The notes below the pieces were generated by a model. That model was not told the origin of the DNA. It saw nothing but the letters and a program-made list of their open reading frames with translations, and ran no database searches. A program made the position numbers and the translations under genes. Shown one piece after another: positions 1 to 8,280 of a stretch of 64,000 nucleotides of DNA (the first letter of the stretch is position 1; each line of letters opens with the position of its first letter). Source of the DNA: JBGZEX01 sp041846495 (GTDB taxonomy: Bacteria; Bacteroidota; Bacteroidia; Bacteroidales; Marinifilaceae); NCBI GenBank assembly GCA_041846495.1, contig JBGZEX010000083.1, positions 16,942-80,941 on the forward strand, in the 5' to 3' direction.

Positions 1-678
1 CCCCTTTTCCGTCACGATCTCCGTGAGGGTATCCACCCAATAATTGAAATTCGTCACCGTATGGTCACATACCAAAACGGAAGCTGCAGCCTGTTCTCCT
101 ACGACGACGAGATTGCGCTGAAAAGCCATGAGATCGGCATCGGAATACAAAAGATTGATGATTTGTAAAGGACGGTCCAATATCGTACGGGGAGGAATGT
201 AAACGAATACCCCATCCTTAGCCAGCATCGTATTCAAATCCGCAAAGCCGTCTCCCGAAGCAACCGCCAAGCGATCGTAATGTCTTTCCAAAAGCTCCGG
301 ATAAAGGGTTTGCGCCTCGCCAAGGCTGCATACGACCACCCCTTCCGGTAAATCATTGGAATTGTTCCTGTCGTAATAGCCGTTTACCGTAAACACCAAA
401 TGTACCGACAAATCCGATATGTTACAACGAAAAAGCCGATTGACGTCGATATCGCCGGTGGAATAATTCAATACCACCCGATAATCCCTGTCCAATACCG
501 GTAGAAAGTCGGTATATATATAAGCTTCCGTCTTATGCGGAATTCCCCGCTTGAGGAAACGCTCCGAGGCGGCACAACGGGAACGGTCGACCGTTTCGTT
601 GCGACCGGGGTCGAGCAACTGCTTCCCCGCTTCGAACAAAGCGGAAAAATCGTTATTGATCTTTTCTAATCTCTCCAT
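1..678 (-). CDS. sufD: SufD, Fe-S cluster assembly scaffold (partial, C-terminus outside window)
   Basis: Reading leftward from an ATG at 676-678, the frame is open for 226 codons to the window edge, so only the N-terminal part is present. SufD pairs with SufB and the SufC ATPase in the cytosolic SUF complex that builds Fe-S clusters. The translation shows a helical N-terminus followed by the beta-helix region with segments such as DGVFVYIPP and RPLQIINLLYS, typical of the SufB/SufD core. It follows sufC by 14 bases in the order sufB-sufC-sufD, which supports the assignment. The remaining C-terminal helices cannot be judged here. Confidence 0.93.
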   Translation of the reverse strand, partial: MERLEKINNDFSALFEAGKQLLDPGRNETVDRSRCAASERFLKRGIPHKTEAYIYTDFLPVLDRDYRVVLNYSTGDIDVNRLFRCNISDLSVHLVFTVNGYYDRNNSNDLPEGVVVCSLGEAQTLYPELLERHYDRLAVASGDGFADLNTMLAKDGVFVYIPPRTILDRPLQIINLLYSDADLMAFQRNLVVVGEQAAASVLVCDHTVTNFNYWVDTLTEIVTEKG

Positions 679-692
679 AAGCTTTATCCGTA

Positions 693-1445
693 CTATTTGC
701 CGAGTTCTTCCTTAATCCAATCGTATCCTCTTTCTTCCAATTCGCGTACCAACTCCTTGCCTGCGGTTTTTACGATTCTCCCGTCATAAAGCACATGCAC
801 CACATCGGGTACGATATAATCCAAAATACGTTGGTAATGCGTTATCACGATTACCGATTTCTCCGGATTCCGCAATTTGTTCACGCCGTTCGATACGATG
901 CGCAAAGCGTCTATATCCAAGCCCGAATCGGTTTCGTCCAATATGGCAAGCTTGGGGTCCAGTACGGCCATTTGGAATATTTCGTTCTTTTTCTTTTCTC
1001 CTCCCGAAAATCCTTCGTTCAAGGAACGGTTCAAAAGTTTATTGTCCATGCCCAACAATTCCATTTTCTCCCGTATCATTTTAAGAAATTCTCCGGCAGG
1101 ATAAGGGGGAAGGCCCGCATACTTTCTCTTTTCGTTTACAGCCGTCTTCAAAAAATTAACGGTACTCACCCCCGGGATTTCCACAGGATACTGAAAACTC
1201 AGGAAGAGACCGGCTCGGGCACGTTCCTCCGGCTTAAGAGCCAATAGATCCTTACCCTCGAAAAAGATTTCTCCTTCGGTGACTTCGTAATTCTCTCTAC
1301 CGGTAAGTACTGCGGAAAGCGTACTTTTCCCCGCTCCGTTCGGTCCCATTATCGCATGTACTTCTCCGGGATTAATCCGCAGATTCACCCCTTTTAATAT
1401 TTCTTTACCGTCGATAACGGCATGTAAGTTTTTTATATCAAGCAT
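693..1445 (-). CDS. sufC: SufC, Fe-S assembly ATPase
   Basis: This 250-residue protein is an ABC-type ATPase that drives the SufBCD scaffold; it is cytosolic and lacks membrane segments. Visible motifs are Walker A GPNGAGKST (residues 34-42), the family-specific signature FSGGEKKKNEI, and a Walker B followed by LDETDSGLD, the SufC form of the D-loop region. Length matches the family. It lies between sufB and sufD with short gaps on both sides, so the three are almost certainly one transcript. Confidence 0.97.
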   Translation of the reverse strand: MLDIKNLHAVIDGKEILKGVNLRINPGEVHAIMGPNGAGKSTLSAVLTGRENYEVTEGEIFFEGKDLLALKPEERARAGLFLSFQYPVEIPGVSTVNFLKTAVNEKRKYAGLPPYPAGEFLKMIREKMELLGMDNKLLNRSLNEGFSGGEKKKNEIFQMAVLDPKLAILDETDSGLDIDALRIVSNGVNKLRNPEKSVIVITHYQRILDYIVPDVVHVLYDGRIVKTAGKELVRELEERGYDWIKEELGK

Positions 1446-1492
1446 ATTCTTATTTTATTATTATTCGATTCGCTCCGTTTTTACGGAAAATT

Positions 1493-2938
1493 TCATCCCA
1501 CGCTTCCCTCCAAACTTATTTGCAATAATTTTTGTGCCTCCACGGCGAATTCCATAGGCATCTTATTGATTACATCGCCTGCATATCCCTTGATGATAAG
1601 GCTCACGGCATCTTCCGTCGCTATTCCTCTCTGGTTGCAATAAAACAACTGGTCCTCGCCGATTTTGGAAGTCGTAGCCTCATGCTCCACCAAAGCGGTG
1701 GAATTTTCTATCTCGAGATAAGGAAAAGTATGCGCTCCGCATTTATCTCCGAGCAAAAGCGAATCGCATTGGGAAAAGTTTCTGGCATTACGGCAGCTTT
1801 TCAACACTTTCACCCTCCCCCGGTAGGCATTGCTGCTGTGACCGGCGGATATACCCTTGGAAACGATACGGCTGCGGGTGTTATTGCCTATATGTATCAT
1901 CTTGGTACCCGTATCCGCCTGTTGATAGTTATTCGTAACGGCCACCGAATAAAATTCGCTTACCGAATAATCTCCCTTGAGAATCGTACTCGGATATTTC
2001 CAAGTTATCGCAGAACCGGTTTCCACCTGAGCCCATATGAGTTTGGAGCGGTCTCCGCGACACAATCCTCTCTTGGTCACGAAATTGTATATCCCTCCTT
2101 TCCCTTCCTTGTTTCCGGGATACCAATTCTGAACCGTACTGTACTTCACCTCGGCATCCTTTTCCACCACTATCTCCACGATAGCGGCATGAAGCTGGTT
2201 TTCATCCCGTTGCGGAGCAGTACACCCTTCGAGATAACTGACGTAACTCTCCTCGTCGGCAACGATGAGAGTACGTTCGAACTGACCCGTATCCCGGGTA
2301 TTGATCCGGAAATAAGTGGACAATTCCATAGGACAACGGACCCCCTTGGGTATATATACGAAAGAACCGTCGCTGAATACGGCGGAATTCAAAGCTGCAA
2401 AAAAATTATCCGCATAGGAAACCACCGTACCCAAATACTTTTTCACCAAATCGGGGTAATTTCTTACGCCCTCGGAAAACGAACAGAATATCACACCCCG
2501 CTCGGCAAGCGTGTCTTTAAAAGTGGTCTTTACCGAAACGCTGTCCAAAACGGCATCCACGGCAACCCCCGACAATGCCATTTGTTCGTCCAGGGGAATC
2601 CCCAACTTATCGAAAGTAGCCTTCAGTTCGGGATCCACATCCTCCCATTTCTTATCCGCCTTCCGCTTGGGCGCCGCATAATAGATTATATCCTGATAGT
2701 CTATTTCGGGAAGTTTTAAACAAGTCCATTCGGGCATCTTCATCGTCAACCATTTGCGGTAGGCTTTCAAACGGAAATCCAATAACCATTCCGGCTCCTC
2801 TTTCTTGGAAGAAATCAAACGGATAACCTCTTCATTCAAACCCTTTCCTATATGCTCCGTTTCGATTTTACTGAAAAAACCGTATTTGTATTCCCCGGCT
2901 GTTACATTATCTATTATTTTATCGTTTTTATCTGACAT
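1493..2938 (-). CDS. sufB: SufB, Fe-S cluster scaffold protein
   Basis: A 481-residue SufB, the main scaffold on which nascent Fe-S clusters form. I place the start at the ATG at 2938 (MSDKNDKI), not the upstream in-frame ATG at 3013, because the extra 25 residues are unlike the family and a good promoter overlaps that upstream region. Family sequences include EWLLDFRLKAY near the N-terminus, DGSFVYIPKGVRCPMELSTYFRIN, and SYLEGCTAPQRDENQLHAA. The gene heads the sufBCD operon; cysteine desulfurase sufS may lie beyond the left edge, as often in Bacteroidetes, but cannot be seen. Confidence 0.96.
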   Translation of the reverse strand: MSDKNDKIIDNVTAGEYKYGFFSKIETEHIGKGLNEEVIRLISSKKEEPEWLLDFRLKAYRKWLTMKMPEWTCLKLPEIDYQDIIYYAAPKRKADKKWEDVDPELKATFDKLGIPLDEQMALSGVAVDAVLDSVSVKTTFKDTLAERGVIFCSFSEGVRNYPDLVKKYLGTVVSYADNFFAALNSAVFSDGSFVYIPKGVRCPMELSTYFRINTRDTGQFERTLIVADEESYVSYLEGCTAPQRDENQLHAAIVEIVVEKDAEVKYSTVQNWYPGNKEGKGGIYNFVTKRGLCRGDRSKLIWAQVETGSAITWKYPSTILKGDYSVSEFYSVAVTNNYQQADTGTKMIHIGNNTRSRIVSKGISAGHSSNAYRGRVKVLKSCRNARNFSQCDSLLLGDKCGAHTFPYLEIENSTALVEHEATTSKIGEDQLFYCNQRGIATEDAVSLIIKGYAGDVINKMPMEFAVEAQKLLQISLEGSVG

Positions 2939-3010
2939 ATTCGTTTGTTTATCATTATCACAGGAAGATATCGCATCGAATTTGCATCTTCCCGTCCATA
3001 ATTCCGTATA

Positions 3011-3042
3011 CAAAAATATATAAAATTAAATTACTATGCAAT
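3011..3042 (-). promoter_or_regulatory. Predicted promoter of sufBCD
   Basis: On the minus strand a TATTTTTG box (3011-3018) fits the Bacteroidetes -7 consensus TAnnTTTG. An ATTG (3039-3042) lies 20 bases upstream as a -33 element. The predicted start of transcription is about 65 bases before the sufB ATG at 2938. Prediction by motif only. Confidence 0.5.
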
Positions 3043-3146
3043 TTAGAATCGTTTTAAAATATTCCCCCTCATATTCCCTTCATCCGTCAAAGAGGAAAGA
3101 CAGGATTTTTATATCGATGTTTTCGTTATTTACCGGCATCAAGATG

Positions 3147-3154
3147 TATATTTG
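3147..3154 (+). promoter_or_regulatory. Predicted -7 box of thiL
   Basis: TATATTTG matches TAnnTTTG exactly and sits 14 bases before the thiL ATG. That would give a very short leader, which Bacteroidetes tolerate. No clear -33 element is visible. Confidence 0.4.
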
Positions 3155-3168
3155 TAAAAAATTCAAAT

Positions 3169-4212
3169 ATGGAAACGGGAAAAACATATACGGAACTCTC
3201 CGCTTTAGGAGAATTCGGATTAATCGAACATTTGACGGGGAAAAACAAATATATAAACGCTTCGACCTTAAAAGGCGTAGGCGACGATGCCGCCGTTTTG
3301 GACTACGGACCGAAAAAACTGCTCGTAAGCACCGATATGCTGATCGAGGGCATACATTTCGATCTTAGTTATTGTCCACTGAAATATTTAGGCTATAAGG
3401 CCGTCGTCTCGAATGCGAGCGACATATATGCCATGAACGGTACGCCGAGACAAATCGTAGTATCCATCGCATTATCCAACCGTTTTTCCGTAGAAATGAC
3501 CGAAGAATTGTATTCCGGCATCTACCGTGCATGCGAAATATACGGAATCGACCTCGTAGGGGGGGATACGACTTCTTCGAAGACGGGATTATGCATCAGC
3601 ATTACCGTAATGGGAGAAGCCGACATCCGGGATATCGTATACCGCAATACGGCCGGAATCGACCAACTGATTTGCGTCAGCGGAGATTTGGGGGCCGCCT
3701 ATATGGGACTTCAACTTCTGCAAAGGGAAAAAATAGCGCTTCAAGGGAATACGGACGGCAAACCCGAATTCGAGGGATTCGAATACATATTGGAACGCCA
3801 ACTCAAACCGGAAGCCCGGAAAGACATTATCGAAACTTTTCGGGAGAACGGAATCAAACCCACGGCCATGATCGATATTTCGGACGGTTTGGCTTCGGAA
3901 GTCCTGCACATATGCAGAGACTCCGGAACGGGATGCAATATATACGAAAACAAAATCCCCATCGATTATCAAACCTGTAAAATGGCTGAAGAATTGAACA
4001 TGAATGCTACCCTGTGCGCTCTTTCCGGGGGAGAAGATTACGAATTGCTTTTTACTTTCCCGCTCGATGTCTATGACCGGATTTCCCGTTTAAAGGATAT
4101 ACATATCATCGGTCGTACCTGCAAACCGGAAGACGGCTGCCTCCTCACGACAACGGGCGGGAATACCGCAGAACTCAAAGCCCAGGGATGGATGAATTTC
4201 AGAAAAAAATGA
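3169..4212 (+). CDS. thiL: Thiamine-monophosphate kinase
   Basis: ThiL phosphorylates thiamine monophosphate to the cofactor thiamine diphosphate in the cytosol. The 347-residue protein has the AIR-synthase-like fold motifs of the family: GVGDDAAVLDY near residues 37-46 (metal and nucleotide binding), STDMLIEGIHF at 54-64, a GGDTTSS loop, and a C-terminal LSGGEDYELLFTF segment. Length is normal for Bacteroidetes ThiL. The stop overlaps the ATG of the next gene (ATGA). No other thiamine genes are nearby, so it is a stand-alone copy. Confidence 0.95.
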   Translation: METGKTYTELSALGEFGLIEHLTGKNKYINASTLKGVGDDAAVLDYGPKKLLVSTDMLIEGIHFDLSYCPLKYLGYKAVVSNASDIYAMNGTPRQIVVSIALSNRFSVEMTEELYSGIYRACEIYGIDLVGGDTTSSKTGLCISITVMGEADIRDIVYRNTAGIDQLICVSGDLGAAYMGLQLLQREKIALQGNTDGKPEFEGFEYILERQLKPEARKDIIETFRENGIKPTAMIDISDGLASEVLHICRDSGTGCNIYENKIPIDYQTCKMAEELNMNATLCALSGGEDYELLFTFPLDVYDRISRLKDIHIIGRTCKPEDGCLLTTTGGNTAELKAQGWMNFRKK

Positions 4213-4826
4213 AAACCCGTAAGGAAATAAAGGAAATCCTCCGGGATATCGACAAACATATAGCGGATTACAATCGCAAAGGTTTATCCCTATGCCTGAA
4301 TATCTTATCGAAATCCTTCCTGGCCTACCACCGGGAAGCGGCGACATATAAGGAAGAAATACGCTTCGCCCGCGCTCTTTACAATATGCTTCTCCTGGAT
4401 ATGGACAAAAACGAGGAGGAGAGCATCCTGATTGCCGAACTTTCTTATCTCAACATCAGCAATTTCCTCCTGAATGCCTCTTCCGCAGATACCGATAAAC
4501 CGGCAGCCCTGAAATCCCGGATCATGCTTATGAACCGTTTTTCCGACTATCTCACGGACGGCATCATATCCGCATTTATGGAAGAATACGAAAAAGACCG
4601 GCGTCTCCTTGCCCGGAACATCGCCATCGAATATCTATACAAAATGCAGAACAACGACATGGAGGAATTGGAATCCCGCCATCCGCACTTCGTCGAAAAC
4701 GACGAAGTGCTGGAAGATATCCGCCGGGATATGGCGGCCGCATACGGATTTTCGACAAAGGAGATCGAAGAAGGCCGCATCATTCATAAAATCCTATACG
4801 CCCGTCTGAAAAACAAATACGGCTGA
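4209..4826 (+). CDS. Conserved hypothetical, all-helical cytosolic protein
   Basis: I do not recognise this 205-residue protein. The start is set at the ATG at 4209, which overlaps the thiL stop as ATGA and implies translational coupling; an in-frame ATG at 4188 would add seven residues inside thiL. The sequence is charged, rich in E, K, R and L, with no signal peptide or membrane segment, and looks helical throughout (for example LLARNIAIEYLYKMQ). Coupling to thiL does not by itself imply a thiamine role. It converges with the ABC exporter gene, leaving only two bases between stops. Confidence 0.7.
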   Translation: MKTRKEIKEILRDIDKHIADYNRKGLSLCLNILSKSFLAYHREAATYKEEIRFARALYNMLLLDMDKNEEESILIAELSYLNISNFLLNASSADTDKPAALKSRIMLMNRFSDYLTDGIISAFMEEYEKDRRLLARNIAIEYLYKMQNNDMEELESRHPHFVENDEVLEDIRRDMAAAYGFSTKEIEEGRIIHKILYARLKNKYG

Positions 4827-4828
4827 TT

Positions 4829-6436
4829 TCATATTTCGAGTATGCTCCCGCATTTTGCGGCCACCTCCGCATGATGGGTAATGAAGAGCAATACTCTATC
4901 CCCCAAATTTTCCTTTAGGGCATATAGAAAACGTTTTTCGGTTTCCGCATCCAAAGCGGAAGTCGCCTCGTCCAACAACAGAATTTTCCCCGGACGAAGG
5001 AGAGAACGGGCTATGGCGATACGCTGGGCCTGACCTTCGGACAAACCGCACCCTCTTTCTCCAAGCTGCGTATCCAACCCTTGCGGAAGCTCGAACACGA
5101 AGGAGGCCGAAGCTATTCTCAGCGCATTTTCCATATCTTCTACGGAAGCCTCCGGATTCCCCAACGACAAATTCTCCCTGATACTCCCGCTGAAAAGAGA
5201 ATCCCCTTGAGGAACATAAATAAAGTTGGAACGGGTAAGTTCGGATACACCTGTCTCGAAATCCGAATTTCCAATCGTTATACATCCCTCCGAGGGCTTC
5301 ACCAAGCCTAAAAGCAGACGGAAAAGAGTGGTCTTCCCGACCCCCGTCTCCCCCATAACGGCCGTCATCGTACCCGGCAAAAACTCCGCAGACAAATTCC
5401 GGAATACCCAATCTTTCGCACCGCCGTAAGCAAAGGCCACATTATCGAGCTTCAACGTCAAAGGCCCTTCCAGAAAAACCTTCTCCCGTTTATCTTCCAA
5501 TTCGAAATCCGTCAGTCGTTCCAATCTTTCGATAGCGGTCTTAGCCGAAACAATAGCGGGAAGCAAACGCATAAGGTCGAAAACGGGACGCTGAATACGG
5601 GCTACCAACTGCAAATATGCCGTAAGCGTTCCGAAAGAAATCGTCTTGTGCGCCAATCCGTATACGCCCCAAAGAAAAGCCGTCAAATATCCTCCCCCAA
5701 AAGCCGTATTCATCATCGCATGAGCGAAAACGGATACATTCGTCCGCTTATACACCTTATTTCTAAGCGTATCCTGCAAAGACTCCAACATATCCAAACT
5801 GAACTGCTGGCGTTCGAAAGAACGTACAACGATATGATTCTGAAGATTTTCCTCCACCAAAGCATTGATATCGCTCTCGCTCTCTTTCACTTGATGCGTA
5901 TACTTTCTCATTCGACGATAGTATATTTTACCGAAAAAAGCGACGAAAGGTATCCCCGCTCCCAATATAATCGCCAAAAGCGGATCGAGCAGGAACAAAA
6001 GCACCAAAGCCCCGCACAATTGAAGCGAGGCTGAAAAAAATACGGGTAAGGCTGCGGTCAACAATCTTACCACATCTCCCGTATCGCTCACCATACGGGT
6101 AAGCATATCTCCGCTATGCACCGCAGACAATTCCTCCCAACGACTGTAAACAAGATGCTCGAAAACGTCGTATCGCAACCTGTTCGCCAATTTCACCTCC
6201 ATAAAATTCCTCATTCTTGCGGCAACAACTCTCAAAAAGATTTGTACGAGCATAACGAGGACTATAACCGAAGTACAATAACCCAAACTCCCGGCTTTCG
6301 CACCTACGGCGATATCTACTGCCATTTTGGAATACCACACGAATAAAAGAGAAAGACCTACTTCTATCGTATCCACTAAAGAAATAAGGAAAAGACCGAA
6401 ACGATATCCCTTGGTGATATGAATCAAAAATCTCAC
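4829..6436 (-). CDS. ABC exporter, fused membrane and ATPase domains
   Basis: A half-size ABC exporter of 535 residues. The N-terminal ~300 residues form a six-helix membrane domain and the rest an ATPase with Walker A GETGVGKTT, signature LSEGQAQRIAIARS (LSEGQ instead of LSGGQ) and Walker B ILLLDEATSAL. No C39 peptidase domain precedes the membrane part. I choose a GTG start at 6436 because GTGA overlaps the stop of the preceding gene; the ATG at 6475 would add 13 residues inside that gene. As the last gene of the kinase/peptidase/PqqD/nucleotidyltransferase operon it is inferred to export that system's product; substrate unknown. A lipid or drug exporter cannot be excluded from sequence alone. 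Confidence 0.88.
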   Translation of the reverse strand: MRFLIHITKGYRFGLFLISLVDTIEVGLSLLFVWYSKMAVDIAVGAKAGSLGYCTSVIVLVMLVQIFLRVVAARMRNFMEVKLANRLRYDVFEHLVYSRWEELSAVHSGDMLTRMVSDTGDVVRLLTAALPVFFSASLQLCGALVLLFLLDPLLAIILGAGIPFVAFFGKIYYRRMRKYTHQVKESESDINALVEENLQNHIVVRSFERQQFSLDMLESLQDTLRNKVYKRTNVSVFAHAMMNTAFGGGYLTAFLWGVYGLAHKTISFGTLTAYLQLVARIQRPVFDLMRLLPAIVSAKTAIERLERLTDFELEDKREKVFLEGPLTLKLDNVAFAYGGAKDWVFRNLSAEFLPGTMTAVMGETGVGKTTLFRLLLGLVKPSEGCITIGNSDFETGVSELTRSNFIYVPQGDSLFSGSIRENLSLGNPEASVEDMENALRIASASFVFELPQGLDTQLGERGCGLSEGQAQRIAIARSLLRPGKILLLDEATSALDAETEKRFLYALKENLGDRVLLFITHHAEVAAKCGSILEI

Positions 6437-7548
6437 TTCCGTCCGTGTTTTAATGTCAACTTCATACGTGTCCAAAGTCTGGCAAACGGCAAAAAACGAA
6501 TATGAGAAGGTGCCATACCGCCAAATTTCCGCGTCCTTATCACCATTTTCTTATACCGATTCCAACGCCCTCCCCAAAGAGAATCGGGATCTTTTCTCCC
6601 GGGACGGTAACGTCCGAAATGTCCGCCGGCAATAATGTCCTCCATCACAAGTTCCGAAAACTTATTGTCGGGACCCAATTCGAAGGGGAATACGGAAGGC
6701 CGGGCTCCCATATATTTCACGGCTATATGAGCAAATACCCGCATGGCCCTCATCAGACCGAATTCCTCAGCCATAGCCGTAAATCTTTCCCTGTCCATAT
6801 CCCGCCCCCGGGCATTCAGCAACAGAATCCAGTCGCATAACTGCCGGAATCCGACACCTTCGTACACAAAATGATGAAACATATGTTGGAAAATAAAAAA
6901 CGCATTCATTTCCACCGGCAATACCCGAATCTTTTCTCCGTTTATCCGAATTTCCTCAAATCCTTCCTTATCCGTAATCTCTTTTATTTTAGAGTCAAGA
7001 ATCCGGTTGTATTTCCTACGGTCAAAACGGGTGATATAACGATGGTTTTCAATATGTATGTCCTCTCTGTTATAACCCAAATGGAGTGCGGTTTCGGATT
7101 CGCGAACATAATTCCGAGCAATCACCCAACGTTTTGCCTTTTCGTAATCCCCTTTACGGTAGAGGAACAAATCCAGGTCTCCGGGAGTACGGTGCAAAGG
7201 CCGGGGATAATAAAAAGCATTCCCCTGTCCCTTAAGCAAAACGAACGGAATATCCAGCTCCCCGTAAATCTTCACGAGTTCGAGGAGTTCTTCGTTCATC
7301 TTACGATTGGCTTCCTCTATTTTTTCCGAAAGCAAAAGGAAATGAATGTAAATCGATTTCGGAGGCCGTAATTCCGGCGGCAAAGAAGAAATGCCGTCCG
7401 CAATAAGAGCTGCGAGCCTTTGCCGGACGGCATACTGCATAATATCCTTCCACTCTCCTTCGCCCAAATCCTCAAAACCCGAAGAATCTACCGGATAATT
7501 CCAAAGAGCGGAACGAAGGAGTTCCAAAAAATACGGATATGTATTCAT
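6433..7548 (-). CDS. Nucleotidyltransferase family protein (NTP_transf_5 type)
   Basis: A 371-residue cytosolic protein of the Pol-beta-like nucleotidyltransferase group seen in peptide-modification and exopolysaccharide clusters. The core is LLKGQG at residues 104-109 followed by RTPGDLDLF at 120-128, whose paired aspartates should bind metal. Family knowledge: in Bacillota lasso-peptide loci, homologues accompany an HPr-kinase-like modifying enzyme. Here the same pairing occurs with a PqqD-like protein. It begins six bases after the PqqD gene and its TGA overlaps the GTG of the exporter. The transferred nucleotide and acceptor are unknown. Confidence 0.82.
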   Translation of the reverse strand: MNTYPYFLELLRSALWNYPVDSSGFEDLGEGEWKDIMQYAVRQRLAALIADGISSLPPELRPPKSIYIHFLLLSEKIEEANRKMNEELLELVKIYGELDIPFVLLKGQGNAFYYPRPLHRTPGDLDLFLYRKGDYEKAKRWVIARNYVRESETALHLGYNREDIHIENHRYITRFDRRKYNRILDSKIKEITDKEGFEEIRINGEKIRVLPVEMNAFFIFQHMFHHFVYEGVGFRQLCDWILLLNARGRDMDRERFTAMAEEFGLMRAMRVFAHIAVKYMGARPSVFPFELGPDNKFSELVMEDIIAGGHFGRYRPGRKDPDSLWGGRWNRYKKMVIRTRKFGGMAPSHIRFLPFARLWTRMKLTLKHGRK

Positions 7549-7554
7549 CGGTTT

Positions 7555-7824
7555 TTATTCTTGTATAAGCCCGGCCGCTTTCAAGTTTTCTATCAATTTT
7601 TCCACATCGGCCGCCGCTCTTTCCATTTCGATTCCGTATTTCTTCACCAAAAGCTCCGCCCATTCTCCGGAAGTAAATTCGGCATTCTCCGTCTCCTTCA
7701 ACAAATATGCGGCGGTCGCATTCAGACTTATCACACGGGTACAGTCTACGGTTTCTCCACCGCCTCCCATTACGATGTTTTCATCCCCTATCGTACGAAT
7801 ATTAAGGTTGCTTTTCAATTTCAT
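7555..7824 (-). CDS. PqqD-like peptide-binding protein
   Basis: An 89-residue PqqD-fold protein. PqqD-like domains (RiPP recognition elements) bind leader peptides and present them to modifying enzymes. The sequence shows the usual pattern: an N-terminal beta region, a central SLNATAAYLLKE segment that corresponds to the hydrophobic LNxTA motif, a helix containing EWAELLVKKYGI, and a final helix ending in LKAAGLIQE. The presence of such an element implies a ribosomal peptide substrate, but none is visible nearby. It lies 12 bases after the peptidase gene in a tight operon. Confidence 0.85.
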   Translation of the reverse strand: MKLKSNLNIRTIGDENIVMGGGGETVDCTRVISLNATAAYLLKETENAEFTSGEWAELLVKKYGIEMERAAADVEKLIENLKAAGLIQE

Positions 7825-7836
7825 ATTTTATCAATA

Positions 7837-8280
7837 TTATAATATCCTATATATTTTCAAAAATATCCTCCTCAATAACGGATTCGAAGGCCATAATATC
7901 CGAAATGCATTCCATAGGGGAGAACCCAATACGATCCTTTTCCCCTTACGCTCTATTTCCACGGCTTCCGCTAAAACCGCCGAAACGAGACATTTCTCCC
8001 GCAAATACGGATTTCCGTCGCCCCGCAAAACCACATGTTCGCCCTCTATACGCTCAATCCTGTGCAAAAAATAAGTATTCTCATTTATCCGAGCCACCAC
8101 TATCCGCCCTTTCCTAAAAGTGGAGTCTTCCACTTTTGCCAAAGTAATATAATCCCTCTCGCCGACAATAAACGGCAACATACTGCTGCCTTTTATCTTT
8201 ATTTTTGCCTTTTTACCCTCTTTCAATATATTGAAAACTTCCTCATTGGATATGACTAATTTTCTTTGCTCTTTACTCAT
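7837..8280 (-). CDS. S24/S26-family peptidase, Ser-His type
   Basis: A 147-residue protein of the signal-peptidase-like S26 group. GSSMLPFI (residues 31-38) carries the candidate nucleophile Ser33. The second box reads YFLHRIERI with His73 where bacterial signal peptidase I has lysine, and is followed by LRGDGNP at 85-91. The Ser/His pair therefore resembles archaeal and ER signal peptidases. No N-terminal membrane anchor is visible; the C-terminus is hydrophobic and basic and might associate with the membrane. Start: the ATG at 8280, which overlaps the kinase stop as ATGA, rather than the one at 8328. Inferred role: trimming a leader peptide for the ABC exporter. A LexA/S24-like regulator is less likely because there is no DNA-binding domain. 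Confidence 0.83.
   Translation of the reverse strand: MSKEQRKLVISNEEVFNILKEGKKAKIKIKGSSMLPFIVGERDYITLAKVEDSTFRKGRIVVARINENTYFLHRIERIEGEHVVLRGDGNPYLREKCLVSAVLAEAVEIERKGKRIVLGSPLWNAFRILWPSNPLLRRIFLKIYRIL

Noticed and set aside
1532..2719. 395-codon open frame on the plus strand opposite sufB
   Set aside because: Antisense shadow of sufB with no family resemblance and no promoter of its own.
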